DNA of 64,000 bases, taken from Anaerolineales bacterium. GTDB lineage: Bacteria > Chloroflexota > Anaerolineae > Anaerolineales > Villigracilaceae. This document shows positions 26,553-35,727 of the stretch, piece after piece. Under the pieces are notes generated by a model. It did no database searches, was not told the origin of the DNA, and saw nothing but the letters and a program-made list of their open reading frames with translations. The stretch's first letter is position 1. Each line of letters starts with the position of its first letter. The stretch lies in contig JAUQXA010000024.1 in NCBI GenBank assembly GCA_030834895.1, positions 310,001 to 374,000 on the forward strand. The letters run 5' to 3'. Position numbers and translations under genes: made by a program.

Positions 26553-28211
26553 TTACTTGCAGTCCGAGTCTTCTTTGATCCGATAAATAAGGGTGTCGTG
26601 GAATTCTTTGACAATGCAGTAATTATCGTTGACATATTCGAATACCTGCTGCATCCCCTCCGGAGTTCCTACTTGCGCATGGCGGGCGATTTCCCTCAGT
26701 TTGGAATTAAGCGGAAGCATTTCAGCGGTATCGGTTCGAGTTTCCACAATGAGGACAGGTGGTGTAGTCTGCAGGTCGTTGAGAAAACTCAGAACAAGGT
26801 CTTGGTTTGTATATCCGGGCATGAACAAGGGAAATTGATATGAATATTGTGTGGGGGCGACACGGTCAGTCATAAAGTTTATCCATACATCGTTTCCCCA
26901 AACCAGTACGGCGTCACCGGGGTGGGTCGCATCTTCCACATATTTTATAACTGCAGTCTTTGCTTCGGGTAATTTGTTCCTCTGAAAAAAGAGGCTATTT
27001 CCGAGTTGAATATAGCCCTGTAGTACAGAAAAATTGGATGCGAATAAGTAGACTAGGGCAATTATAAGAAGTCCATTTGATAGGTTTGGTCCCACTTCAG
27101 TTTTCTGGCGGTTTGAGTGGTTGGGTTGAAACAGATGCAACACCCTTTCGGAATGAATAAATATTCCATTTGCAAGCGCGCCTATTAGAAAAGCAAGGCC
27201 CGGAGTCCAGATCATCAAGTAATGGAAAAAGACACGCCCCGAAATGGAGGAGAGGATGGTCTCGAGTGGTAAGTCGATTAGGATTGCCAGAATGAAGGCG
27301 TTTTTATGGTCAATGGTAAAAGGTTTTCGCCTTGATTGCTGATAGACCCAAAGAAGCAAAAGGACACAGTAACCCAAAAATGGAAACCAGCCTAATTTGC
27401 TTAAACTCCCAATTGCCAGCTCTGTGTAACTGGTCGCGAAACCTTTGACCTGATTTTTTTGGGCATAGTATATGTTGTAATTGAAAACGGCGTTCAGCAT
27501 GGCGGATAATGCTCCGCGTGAAAGAAACCATGCCGCAAAAGTTGCCAGCACAGTTGATGCACCCAGGATAAAAAATGTCACCTTTTTGACAAAGCTGCTG
27601 AAGTTTCTTTTCGTTATTGCAATCAACAGGTCAACCAGGATCAGGCTTGCTTGAATTCCTATATTGTTTGGTCGAAGCAGCAAACTAAACCCCATCGAAA
27701 TTCCCATTGCAAAATAGCACCACCTATAGCGCCCGGATGATGAAGCCAGTGACCAAAAATATACCGATATGACGCTGAATAAAAGACTATATGCCTCGGT
27801 ATAATTTGTATCGTGGAAATATTCATAATGCCCCACCTGTCCCAGAACATAAGCCCAATACATGACAGCAACGATGCCGGTAGACTTTCCCCAATGGATC
27901 TTTGCTGTTTGATATATTCCCATAGCCGCGAAGAAAAGAAAAATGAACTCAATGCCCCATACACCCCACCGCAAGCCTTTCCCAATCAGCAGTCCGAGCG
28001 CATTGATGAAATAGATCAGAGGACCTTTGTGGTCCCAAAAGTCGAGGTATGGGGTTTTCCCAGCCAGCAACTGTTGCCCGCCGTAGAGAAAAACCCCATT
28101 ATCGCGACCGGGCATATGATCCAGCGGGTTGCCATAATATAATAACGACGCAGGAAGGAATAAGAATAAGAATACCAACCCTGCTTGGAACAGGAGTTTA
28201 TTTTGTTTCAT
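26553..28211 (-). CDS. GT39-like polytopic glycosyltransferase
   Basis: 552 residues with about 11 TM helices. The first loop has GRDNGVFLYGGQQLLAG and then LDFWDHKGPLIYFIN, a signature common in GT39/ArnT-like enzymes of Chloroflexota and cyanobacteria. The last ~130 residues form a soluble domain. It is 61 bp upstream of mutS and may be the first gene of the minus-strand series. It probably transfers a sugar from a polyprenyl-phosphate donor on the outer face of the membrane; substrate unknown. Confidence 0.78.
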   Translation of the reverse strand: MKQNKLLFQAGLVFLFLFLPASLLYYGNPLDHMPGRDNGVFLYGGQQLLAGKTPYLDFWDHKGPLIYFINALGLLIGKGLRWGVWGIEFIFLFFAAMGIYQTAKIHWGKSTGIVAVMYWAYVLGQVGHYEYFHDTNYTEAYSLLFSVISVYFWSLASSSGRYRWCYFAMGISMGFSLLLRPNNIGIQASLILVDLLIAITKRNFSSFVKKVTFFILGASTVLATFAAWFLSRGALSAMLNAVFNYNIYYAQKNQVKGFATSYTELAIGSLSKLGWFPFLGYCVLLLLWVYQQSRRKPFTIDHKNAFILAILIDLPLETILSSISGRVFFHYLMIWTPGLAFLIGALANGIFIHSERVLHLFQPNHSNRQKTEVGPNLSNGLLIIALVYLFASNFSVLQGYIQLGNSLFFQRNKLPEAKTAVIKYVEDATHPGDAVLVWGNDVWINFMTDRVAPTQYSYQFPLFMPGYTNQDLVLSFLNDLQTTPPVLIVETRTDTAEMLPLNSKLREIARHAQVGTPEGMQQVFEYVNDNYCIVKEFHDTLIYRIKEDSDCK

Positions 28212-28341
28212 AAATTCGTTTTCTTTTATGAGTTGCTCATTGAAGGATGTCCTTTTTATTCTACTGCGTTTTACCCCCCTCTGTAACCCTGGCTCCTTTT
28301 CCCCCGACTTTGAAAAGCCATGAGTACATTCGGGTTTTTCC

Positions 28342-28370
28342 TTGACGCTTCGGCGTCCTGCCGATATAAT
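28342..28370 (+). promoter_or_regulatory. Strong sigma-70-type promoter of rpmF-fabD
   Basis: TTGACG, 17-bp spacer, consensus TATAAT, 76 bp before the rpmF start. Confidence 0.8.
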
Positions 28371-28396
28371 CCGCCCGCTTAAAGTTCGTAATCAGA

Positions 28397-28421
28397 CAGA
28401 CGGGCGTACGCGGCCCGTCTG
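28397..28421 (+). promoter_or_regulatory. Hairpin in the rpmF leader
   Basis: CAGACGGGC, 7-base loop, GCCCGTCTG, a perfect 9-bp stem in the 5' untranslated region, shortly before the AAAGGAG ribosome binding site. It may be an RNA regulatory element for the ribosomal protein gene. Confidence 0.45.
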
Positions 28422-28446
28422 ATGTATGTAAAAGGAGAAAGTACTC

Positions 28447-28647
28447 ATGACCCCACATCCAAAGCGCAAACATTCCAAGGGACGCCGCGACCGCCGTCGT
28501 TCACAGGATGCGTTGATAGCGGTGAACACCGTTGCCTGTTCCAATTGCGGTTCCATGCGCCTGCCGCATACCGTCTGCCCGAAATGCGGTTTCTACAACG
28601 GGCGTGAAGTTATCCAGGTCAAGAAGGAAAAGAAGACTACCGAGTAG
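28447..28647 (+). CDS. rpmF: 50S ribosomal protein L32
   Basis: 66 residues, normal length. The N-terminus MTPHPKRKHSKGRRDRRRS and a zinc ribbon made of CSNCG (32-35) and CPKCG (45-48) identify L32 of the Cys4 type, which binds zinc. The AAAGGAG site lies 8 bases before the ATG. As in many bacteria it is followed by a fatty-acid synthesis gene (fabD, 113 bp on), here with a weak attenuator-like hairpin between them. Confidence 0.95.
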   Translation: MTPHPKRKHSKGRRDRRRSQDALIAVNTVACSNCGSMRLPHTVCPKCGFYNGREVIQVKKEKKTTE

Positions 28648-28698
28648 GGAACGATTTCCAACTGTTCCAAAGACGGTTTCACGTCTTTCTGAAATTCC

Positions 28699-28735
28699 CA
28701 AATGGGCCGTGACTATCGCGCCCCATTTGTGTTTT
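28699..28735 (+). terminator. Weak terminator or attenuator between rpmF and fabD
   Basis: CAAATGGG and CCCATTTG (8-bp stem, 15-base loop) followed by TGTTTTA. It probably lowers read-through into fabD but need not stop it. Confidence 0.4.
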
Positions 28736-28760
28736 AAAGGGAGGTTTACAAGGAGACGTC

Positions 28761-29702
28761 ATGAAACTTAATTTACAAACTACGGCTTTTATCTTCCCCG
28801 GACAAGGCTCCCAGGCAGTTGGCATGGGAAAAGATCTTGCCGCGCAATTTCCAGTTGCAAAACAGACTTTTGATGAAGCAAATTCGATTCTCGGTTTTGA
28901 CCTTTTCAAACTGATGGTTGACGGCCCCGCCGGGGAACTCAACGACACGCTCAACACCCAGCCTGCCCTGTTCGTTCACTCGCTTGCCGTCCATCGAGTT
29001 TTTTCGACTCTCTACCCCGAAGCTGATCCCGCCGCGCTGGCTGGACATTCCCTCGGAGAGTTGTCTGCTCTCGCCGCCGCTGGAGCCTTTTCCTTCGCAG
29101 ACGGCTTGCGCCTCGTCCGCAGGCGCGCGGAGTTGATGAAACGCGCGGGTGAACTTGCCCCTGGTGGCATGGCTGCCATCCTCAACTTGGAAATACCCGC
29201 GCTGGACAAAGTTTGTACCGAAGCCAGTATGCCCGATGAGCCTGTGCAGGTCGCCAACGACAACTGTCCCGGTCAAGTGGTGATCTCAGGCTCAAAGCCG
29301 GCAGTTGAACGCGCCATGGCAGCGGCAAAATCGGCGGGAGCAAAACGCGCCCTGCCTTTGGCGGTTTCGATTGCCGCGCACTCGAAGTTGATGGCTTCGA
29401 TTCAAAATGAGTGGAACGAGGCAGTATCTGCCGCGAATTTTTCCGCGTTAAGGCTGCCAGTCGTCGGCAACGCCCACGCCCAGCCGCTTGCGGACGAAGC
29501 AGCCGCCCGCGCCGACATCATCGCGCAGATGCAGTCCCGTGTCCGCTGGACGGAGTCGGTGCAGTACCTCGTCTCTAGCGGAATCAGCACCTTTGTCGAA
29601 GTTGGTACTGGCGCCGTGCTTGGCGGTCTGGTCAAACGCATCGCGGATGGCATGACTGTTTTGCCCTTGGGCAATCCGCAGGATTTTACGGCGCTGGAAT
29701 AA
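28761..29702 (+). CDS. fabD: Malonyl-CoA:ACP transacylase
   Basis: 313 residues. FIFPGQGSQAVGMG at the start, nucleophile Ser97 in AGHSLGE, and the catalytic His in SIAAHSKLM (~200). It moves the malonyl group from CoA to acyl carrier protein for fatty-acid chain extension in the cytoplasm. AAGGAGACGTC precedes the ATG. Other fab genes and acpP are not in the window. Confidence 0.95.
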   Translation: MKLNLQTTAFIFPGQGSQAVGMGKDLAAQFPVAKQTFDEANSILGFDLFKLMVDGPAGELNDTLNTQPALFVHSLAVHRVFSTLYPEADPAALAGHSLGELSALAAAGAFSFADGLRLVRRRAELMKRAGELAPGGMAAILNLEIPALDKVCTEASMPDEPVQVANDNCPGQVVISGSKPAVERAMAAAKSAGAKRALPLAVSIAAHSKLMASIQNEWNEAVSAANFSALRLPVVGNAHAQPLADEAAARADIIAQMQSRVRWTESVQYLVSSGISTFVEVGTGAVLGGLVKRIADGMTVLPLGNPQDFTALE

Positions 29703-29782
29703 AAGTCCATTTCGTAGGGCGGGGTAACCCCGCCCTTACTTTCGCCCTCCCGCTTTTGTTCCAAGTCGGGCAAAATAGGGAT

Positions 29783-30997
29783 ATGAAAAAACTCATCCTC
29801 CCGCTCATCTTTGCTTTCGTTGTCGCCTCCTGCCTGCCAGCGGATGTAACCCAGGCACCCTTGCCGCTTCCCGTTCTTCCAAGCGAAACACCGCTGCCTT
29901 TCATTGTCCCTGTTACCGATACGCCCATCATCCTCCCGCCTCCAAGTGAGACACCCGCGTTTATCATCCCCATCACCGAAACGCCAATTCCTGTTTCTTC
30001 CGCAAAATGGTGGGAGGTCTATTTCACCGACCCGCAGACGATCAATAACCCCAATGTAATTCCTGGTTCGATTGAAGAGAAGTTGATTGGTTTCATCAAC
30101 AGTGCGCGGACCAGCATTCACATCGCTTCGTTTGAGTTCAATCTCACGCCTGTTGCCGAGGCGTTGGTCGCGGCGAAAAATCGCGGCGTGGACGTGAAGT
30201 GGATGACCGATGACGAGAACGGCTTGGATTATGATATCCAGCCTGGGCGTGGACAATTCGCCTTGTTGCAGGCGGCGGGCATCGAGGTCAAGGATGATAA
30301 TCGCACTGCCTTGATGCACAACAAATTCTGGATCTTCGACCAGCAGGTTGTTTGGACGGGATCGACCAACATCACGGTCAACGGGATTTTCAAGCAGAAT
30401 AACAATGTGCTGGTCATTCGCTCACCCGAGATCGCATTTATTTACGAACGCGAATTTCAGGAGATGTGGAACGGACAGTTCGGTTCGCGCGCTCCGTCCA
30501 CGATGAGTAATCAATGGGCAATTTTGGACGGCACGCCGGTTCAAGTCATCTTTTCGGCTGAAGACAACGCGGTCGCCAATTTGATCGCGATTGTCAACGA
30601 TGCAAAGTCGAGCATCCGCTTCCTCGCTTTTAGCTTTACCGATTATCCGCTGGCGCAGGCGATGATTGATCGCTCGAAGGCTGGCGTGGATGTGAAGGGG
30701 GTTTTCGAGACCTTTGGCAGCAATGGAACACGATCCGAGTTGCGGACGTTCTGGTGCGCGGGTGTCCCTGCGCGACAAGATGGGAATGCCAGTTTTCTTC
30801 ATGACAAAATCATCATTATTGACAACAGTATTGTAGTCACTGGCTCGTTGAATTTCTCCTCCAACGCCGATGAGGAGAACGAGGAAAACGTAGTCATCCT
30901 GGACAACCCCGAGATCGCCGCCCTGTATTTACAGGAATTCGACAAACTCTGGGATCAAGCCCGTGATGTAGAGGCAGGTATCTTCACCTGCCAGTGA
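29783..30997 (+). CDS. Phospholipase-D-like lipoprotein with two HKD motifs
   Basis: 404 residues from ATG 29783; an upstream TTG frame extension to 29756 lacks support. The signal peptide ends in a lipobox, FVVASC, and a Pro/Thr-rich linker (about 20-75) follows. Two HKD half-sites are present: HNKFWIFDQQVVWTGSTN and HDKIIIIDNSIVVTGSLNF, each with the HxK(x)4D pattern. Such anchored PLD proteins act as nucleases or phosphodiesterases outside the cell; the substrate is unknown. It is downstream of fabD but functionally unrelated. Confidence 0.85.
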   Translation: MKKLILPLIFAFVVASCLPADVTQAPLPLPVLPSETPLPFIVPVTDTPIILPPPSETPAFIIPITETPIPVSSAKWWEVYFTDPQTINNPNVIPGSIEEKLIGFINSARTSIHIASFEFNLTPVAEALVAAKNRGVDVKWMTDDENGLDYDIQPGRGQFALLQAAGIEVKDDNRTALMHNKFWIFDQQVVWTGSTNITVNGIFKQNNNVLVIRSPEIAFIYEREFQEMWNGQFGSRAPSTMSNQWAILDGTPVQVIFSAEDNAVANLIAIVNDAKSSIRFLAFSFTDYPLAQAMIDRSKAGVDVKGVFETFGSNGTRSELRTFWCAGVPARQDGNASFLHDKIIIIDNSIVVTGSLNFSSNADEENEENVVILDNPEIAALYLQEFDKLWDQARDVEAGIFTCQ

Positions 30998-31140
30998 TAA
31001 AAATGATTACATTTATTACAATGGAGTTGTTACCTTCATTTATTACCCTTGTTTGTCCCGCATAGTATAATAAAAATATGAATGTCCTGCCTGACAATTT
31101 TATTGTCAGTGCCGCTTTCTCTGCGGTAGTGGAACTGTAT

Positions 31141-31177
31141 CTGGTCAGCGCAACTTGCCTGACCAGATTTTATTTTG
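31141..31177 (+). terminator. Intrinsic terminator after the PLD-like gene
   Basis: CTGGTCAG, 10-base loop, CTGACCAG, then ATTTTATTTTG. A smaller hairpin (CTGACAATTTTATTGTCAG) lies at 31091-31109. The 30998-31266 gap shows no gene. Confidence 0.65.
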
Positions 31178-31188
31178 TATAGGTCAAC

Positions 31189-31253
31189 GTCATTGCGAGG
31201 GCAATAGCCGAAGCAATCGCCGTTCCAACTGGAGATTGCTTCGCTCGCAATGA
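31189..31253. repeat. Hairpin repeat family A, copy 2
   Basis: GTCATTGCGAGG...GAAGCAATC...GATTGCTTC...CGCAATGAT, 65 bp, the shortest copy. It ends 13 bp before the aminotransferase start and runs into its AAGGAG ribosome binding site. Confidence 0.85.
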
Positions 31254-31266
31254 TACAAGGAGAACC

Positions 31267-32484
31267 ATGAGACTAAGTAAACTGGCAAGTGACATCGCCG
31301 AGTCCCCGACCTTTGCGTTGAATGAGGAAGCGCGGCTGTTGAAGGAACGCGGAGAAGCGGTCATCAATTTGGGGATTGGAGAGCCGAAAAATAAGACGCC
31401 CATTGCCGCCGTTCTGGCTTCGGGAGCAAAGTTGACCAGCGGGGATGTGAAGTACACTCCGCCCGACGGTCTGGCTTCGATGAAGAAGGCGGTCATCCGC
31501 TACACCGAAGAGAACTACGACCGACTGGTTGCGCCTGAAAATGTGATCATCACCAACGGTGCAAAGCAATCGCTGTACGACATTTTCTATTCGATTTTGA
31601 ATCCACAGGACGAGGTGATCGTCATTGCACCGTATTGGGTCTCCTACCCTGAAATGATCAAGATGTGCCTTGGCATTCCCGTGATCGTGACTCCCGAAGA
31701 TGGGACCTTCACCCCGCGCTTCGAGGACATCGAAAGGGCGGTCACCTCATCCACACGGGCGATCATCGTCAACAGCCCGAATAATCCGTCGGGAGCGGTA
31801 TATCCGCCTGAGTTGATTCGAAAAATCGTGGAACTGTGCGAGCGCAAGGGCATCTTCATGATCTGCGACGACATTTACCACAAGTTGACCTTCGATCATG
31901 TTGTTGCCCAACCCGCCTGGTCATTTACGAAGAAGGATATTGAGAACTCACACATCATTGTCGTCAATGGCGTGGCGAAGCTATACGGCATGACGGGTTT
32001 CCGCGTCGGGTGGGTGGTTGGTCCGCGCGATTTGATTCGGGTCATGACCAACGTCCTCGCGCAGACAACATCCTGTGTTTCGCCAATTGCCCAGGCTGCG
32101 GCGGAGGGCGCGTTGAACGGTTTGCAGTCTGTGGTGGAGGCGCTGCGCTTGCAGATCCAGAACAATCGCGATGTGGTCTTGCAGGAAATGCGGACGTTCA
32201 CCGGCGCGCGTTTGGTCGAGCCACAGGGGACGTTCTATGCCCTGCCCGACCTGCGCGCCTTCAATGGGAATTCTGTTGAGGTCTCGAAATTCCTTTTGAA
32301 GAAGGCGATGGTGGTCACCGTGCCTGGAAAGGAATTCGGCATGGAGGGGCACATCCGCATCTCGTTCGCGGGTTCGGTCAAGGACATCACCGAAGGCATC
32401 GCCCGCATCAAGTGGGCGCTCGACCCGACCTCGCCAAATGAAATTTACATTGGCGACAGGAAGATGATACGGGATTGGATGTAA
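31267..32484 (+). CDS. Class I/II PLP-dependent aminotransferase
   Basis: 405 residues. Fold-type I motifs: INLGIGEP, the PLP-phosphate loop NGAKQSL, VNSPNNPSGAVY, and the Schiff-base Lys in VAKLYGMTGFRVGWV with the substrate-binding Arg near the C-terminus (HIRISFAGS). It resembles subgroup I-gamma aspartate aminotransferases. It moves the amino group between aspartate or another amino acid and 2-oxoglutarate. ACAAGGAGAACC before the ATG partly derives from repeat A. The exact donor is uncertain. Confidence 0.88.
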   Translation: MRLSKLASDIAESPTFALNEEARLLKERGEAVINLGIGEPKNKTPIAAVLASGAKLTSGDVKYTPPDGLASMKKAVIRYTEENYDRLVAPENVIITNGAKQSLYDIFYSILNPQDEVIVIAPYWVSYPEMIKMCLGIPVIVTPEDGTFTPRFEDIERAVTSSTRAIIVNSPNNPSGAVYPPELIRKIVELCERKGIFMICDDIYHKLTFDHVVAQPAWSFTKKDIENSHIIVVNGVAKLYGMTGFRVGWVVGPRDLIRVMTNVLAQTTSCVSPIAQAAAEGALNGLQSVVEALRLQIQNNRDVVLQEMRTFTGARLVEPQGTFYALPDLRAFNGNSVEVSKFLLKKAMVVTVPGKEFGMEGHIRISFAGSVKDITEGIARIKWALDPTSPNEIYIGDRKMIRDWM

Positions 32485-32492
32485 ATTGTTAC

Positions 32493-32609
32493 GTCATTGC
32501 GAGGCGGCGCTCTTCCGTTGAAGCAATCTCCTCGCAACTTGGGGATTGCTCACCTGCACTGCAACAAACGCAGTGCGGTGCAAGTGTTGCAAAGCGCGTT
32601 CGCAATGAC
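32493..32609. repeat. Hairpin repeat family A, copy 3
   Basis: GTCATTGCGAGG...GAAGCAATCTC...GGATTGCT...TTCGCAATGAC, 117 bp, the longest copy, filling the gap between the aminotransferase and pckA; its middle has an extra inserted part (GCACTGCAACAAACGCAGTGC hairpin). Confidence 0.85.
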
Positions 32610-32626
32610 ATGGAGACGAGAAAACT

Positions 32627-34273
32627 ATGAATAACCTGCTCAACATCAAAACTCCCGCCGAAGACGTTGCCCAGACTCGCAAGGCGGATTTCAATCTCTC
32701 GAATCAAGGCGTGAGCAATTTGCGTCTGGCGTATTGGAATTTACCCACCGAGGCTTTGGTGGAGGAAGCTATCTTCCGTAATGAAGGCTCTCTTGTTATG
32801 GGCGGACCTTTCGTTGCCAACACGGGCAAACACACTGCCCGCAGCGCAAACGACAAGTTTGTGGTGCGTCACACCGATTCGGAGAACAATATCTGGTGGG
32901 GTGTGTACAATCGTCCGTTTGCGCCGGACAAGTTCGAAGTGCTATATGACCGTCTACTTGGATTCATGCAGGGGCGCGATGTCTTTGTCCAGGATGTTTA
33001 TGCTGGCGCGGACGAAGACTATCGCCTTCCTGTCCGCATTGTGACCGAACTTGCGTGGCATAGCCATTTCGTCCGCAACATGTTTGTCCTGCCGCAGTCG
33101 CTTGAAGAATATAAACGCTTTGTCCCTGAGTTTACGATTGTCGCCATGCCATCATTCAAAGGCGCGCCTGGCGTGGATGCCACTGCCACTGACACGTTCA
33201 TTTGCCTATCGTTCGAAAAGAAACTCGCCATCATCGGCAATACGGCATACGCGGGCGAAATCAAGAAGTCGGCCTTCACGATTTTGAATTATCTCCTGCC
33301 GCTGGAAGGCGTGCTTTCGATGCATTGCTCCGCGAACGTGAACCCCAATGATTTGGATGACGTTGCCCTCTTCTTCGGACTCAGTGGAACGGGCAAGACC
33401 ACGCTCTCGGCGGATCCCACCCGACGACTGATCGGCGACGACGAACACGGCTGGAGCGACAATGGGATTTTCAACTTCGAAGGCGGATGCTACGCAAAAG
33501 TCATCGGGCTTTCTGAATCCGCCGAGCCTGAGATTTACGCCACCACCAAACGCTTCGGCACGATTCTCGAAAACGTCCCCTTCGACCCCATCACGCGCTT
33601 GATCGATCTCGATGACGACACGCTGACCGAAAATACTCGCGCCTCATATCCGCTGGATTTCATCAACAACGCCGTGCCTGAGAAAAAAGCTGGACATCCG
33701 AAAAATGTCATCCTGTTGACTTGTGACGCAAGCGGAGTCATGCCGCCGATTGCGCGACTGACCCCCAATCAGGCTTTGTACCAATTTATCTCTGGCTATA
33801 CCTCCAAGATTGCTGGCACGGAGGTTGGTTTGCGCGAGGAGCCTGAGATTACTTTTTCTGCCTGCTTTGGCGGACCGTTCATGGTGCATCACCCGTACAA
33901 ATATGCAGAACTGCTCAAACGCAAGATCGAACGCTACGACGTGACCTGCTGGCTGGTCAATACAGGGTGGGTGGGTGGACCTTACGGTATAGGAAAGCGT
34001 ATTTCCATCCGCTACACGCGCGCACTGTTGAACGCCGCGCTGACGGGCAAATTGGACAAGGTCAAATATGCCAAAGACCCAATCTTCGGATTTGAAGTCC
34101 CGACCCAATGCCCCGATGTCCCAGATGAGGTGCTCAGTCCCGCATCCTCGTGGCACGATAAGAAGGATTATGACCGCAGATACAAAGACTTGGCGATGCG
34201 GTTCAAGCAAAACTTTGCCAAGTTCGAAGAGGGAACTCCGCGCGAGGTGGTGGAGGCGGGACCGAGAGTGTAG
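32627..34273 (+). CDS. pckA: Phosphoenolpyruvate carboxykinase (ATP)
   Basis: 548 residues, normal length. The P-loop region FGLSGTGKTTLSAD, the metal-binding RLIGDDEHGW and NFEGGCYAK identify the ATP-type enzyme. It converts oxaloacetate and ATP to PEP, CO2 and ADP, linking the C4 acid pool to gluconeogenesis; in anaerobes it can run the other way and make ATP. The aminotransferase upstream could supply oxaloacetate from aspartate, an inferred link. Confidence 0.97.
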   Translation: MNNLLNIKTPAEDVAQTRKADFNLSNQGVSNLRLAYWNLPTEALVEEAIFRNEGSLVMGGPFVANTGKHTARSANDKFVVRHTDSENNIWWGVYNRPFAPDKFEVLYDRLLGFMQGRDVFVQDVYAGADEDYRLPVRIVTELAWHSHFVRNMFVLPQSLEEYKRFVPEFTIVAMPSFKGAPGVDATATDTFICLSFEKKLAIIGNTAYAGEIKKSAFTILNYLLPLEGVLSMHCSANVNPNDLDDVALFFGLSGTGKTTLSADPTRRLIGDDEHGWSDNGIFNFEGGCYAKVIGLSESAEPEIYATTKRFGTILENVPFDPITRLIDLDDDTLTENTRASYPLDFINNAVPEKKAGHPKNVILLTCDASGVMPPIARLTPNQALYQFISGYTSKIAGTEVGLREEPEITFSACFGGPFMVHHPYKYAELLKRKIERYDVTCWLVNTGWVGGPYGIGKRISIRYTRALLNAALTGKLDKVKYAKDPIFGFEVPTQCPDVPDEVLSPASSWHDKKDYDRRYKDLAMRFKQNFAKFEEGTPREVVEAGPRV

Positions 34274-34281
34274 CAGTGACC

Positions 34282-34323
34282 AGTTAATCAGGCAGGGCGA
34301 CTTTACGACTTGCCTGATTAACT
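34282..34323 (+). terminator. Stem-loop after pckA
   Basis: AGTTAATCAGGCA (34282-34294) and its reverse complement (34311-34323) make a 13-bp perfect stem with a 16-base loop. No long U tract follows, but the position just after the pckA stop fits a terminator. Confidence 0.55.
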
Positions 34324-34350
34324 TGACAACCTTCCCCAATTGAGTATAAC
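34323..34350 (+). promoter_or_regulatory. Promoter of the GNAT gene
   Basis: TTGACA, 16-bp spacer, TATAAC; an alternative pair TTGCAT-17-TATTAT overlaps it at 34351-34379. Confidence 0.5.
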
Positions 34351-34412
34351 TTGCATATGCTAATTAGAGCTTTTATTATGGGATACGTAGAGTATTATAA
34401 GGAACCAAAGAT

Positions 34413-35015
34413 ATGAAGCTTTATCCACTTCAAATTCATCAGGGTTTGTATCCAGCCCATCTTCAGCGCGCGGCCCAATTGTATTTCGACGCCTTCCGCC
34501 GCCAGGTCAGCCCCATTTTGGGAATCAACGAACAGGCGGTGGCTTTTATCCGACGCTGTATCAACCCGCAGCAGGCTCTCACCGCCATCTTTGAAGATAA
34601 ACTGGCGGGTTTCATCGGCCTGCAATACGGCGGACAATCCTTTTTACAGTTGCGCCTTTCACAGTTTGTCGACAGGTTTGGCTGGCTGCTTGGGCGGATT
34701 CGATTCCGCCAGGCGGCGTTGTTCGAGCAGTCGGTGCAGACGGGTGACCTTCGCATCGAAAGCATCGCGGTTGATCCTGGCTTGCGTGGTCAGGGAGTAG
34801 GGACCTGGCTACTTAATGCCGTTACGGACTTCGCTGGCAAACAGGATTTCAAGGCGGTTCACATTGACGTCCCCGATACAGCCTCGGATGTATTTAAACT
34901 CTGTCGCAGGGTCGGATTTAACTATGTGTCCACGCAGAACTGGAGCTTCCTCAAACCATTCAACATCAACAACTTTATCCGGTTGACCAAAATCGTCTCG
35001 CTTCAGCCGGAATAA
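34413..35015 (+). CDS. GNAT-family N-acetyltransferase
   Basis: 200 residues. The acetyl-CoA loop is in ESIAVDPGLRGQGVGTWLLNAV (R/Q-x-x-G-x-G/A motif), followed by AVHIDVPDTASDVFKLCRRVGFNYV, the usual beta5-alpha4 part. The N-terminal half is typical of RimI-like enzymes with a long insert. It transfers an acetyl group to an amine; the acceptor is unknown. It has its own promoter and stands alone. Confidence 0.8.
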   Translation: MKLYPLQIHQGLYPAHLQRAAQLYFDAFRRQVSPILGINEQAVAFIRRCINPQQALTAIFEDKLAGFIGLQYGGQSFLQLRLSQFVDRFGWLLGRIRFRQAALFEQSVQTGDLRIESIAVDPGLRGQGVGTWLLNAVTDFAGKQDFKAVHIDVPDTASDVFKLCRRVGFNYVSTQNWSFLKPFNINNFIRLTKIVSLQPE

Positions 35016-35134
35016 GCCCCATTCGGGTGTGTTCATCCACTCGCCGTTAACCAAACAAGCCGTGCTCCGTTTTGTGGCGCGGCTTATTCCTTTTAGGCAA
35101 CTTTCCCGCCTTTTGGGCGTATATATTTCAGACT

Positions 35135-35162
35135 TTGAAATTTGCCTAATTCGTACTACACT
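35135..35162 (+). promoter_or_regulatory. Possible promoter of the three-gene membrane cluster
   Basis: TTGAAA, 16-bp spacer, TACACT, 33 bp before the AAGGAGAAATTGAA ribosome binding region of the first gene. Confidence 0.4.
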
Positions 35163-35195
35163 ACATAAAACACCCTTTCACAAGGAGAAATTGAA

Positions 35196-35726
35196 ATGAC
35201 TAATCGCGGTCGTTCCCAACTTGCCTTAGGCGTCATTCTTATTTTGCTTGGCGCCTGGTTTTTAGCGGACAAAAGCGTGCCCGCCTTTCACGCTCTTTTC
35301 GACAAATACACCGAATTCCCGCTTAACATGGTTGTAATCGGCGCTGGAATCTTCATTATCGGCTTGGTGCTTGGGCAGCCCGGCATGTCCGTCCCCGCGG
35401 CAATCGTCGCCGGCATCGGCGGCATTTTCTATTATCAGGAGATGACGAATGATTACGCCTCTTGGTCCTACATGTGGACTCTCATCCCTGGCTTCGTGGG
35501 CGTCGGCTCCGTTTTGGCGGGTTTGCTCGGCGACAGCACAGTGCACAACCTCAAGCGCGGACTCAATCTGATGGTTGTCAGCGCGGTGCTTTTCCTCGTC
35601 TTTTCGTCCTTCCTCGGCGGATGGAAACTGCTTGGCAATTATGGTCCCGCCATCCTGCTGATCCTGCTCGGTTTATGGGTGCTCGGCAGGGGACTCTATC
35701 GTTCATTCCAAAAAAGGGGAGAATAA
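35196..35726 (+). CDS. DUF5668-like membrane protein
   Basis: 176 residues with about five TM helices. The start, QLALGVILILLGAWFLAD, resembles the LiaI-LiaF-like transmembrane module (DUF5668), and a similar GPAILLILLGLWVLGRGLYR recurs near the C-terminus. It is 1 bp upstream of the LiaF-like gene and shares its helices' style, so the two probably work together in envelope-stress sensing. Function inferred. Confidence 0.65.
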   Translation: MTNRGRSQLALGVILILLGAWFLADKSVPAFHALFDKYTEFPLNMVVIGAGIFIIGLVLGQPGMSVPAAIVAGIGGIFYYQEMTNDYASWSYMWTLIPGFVGVGSVLAGLLGDSTVHNLKRGLNLMVVSAVLFLVFSSFLGGWKLLGNYGPAILLILLGLWVLGRGLYRSFQKRGE

Positions 35727-35727
35727 C

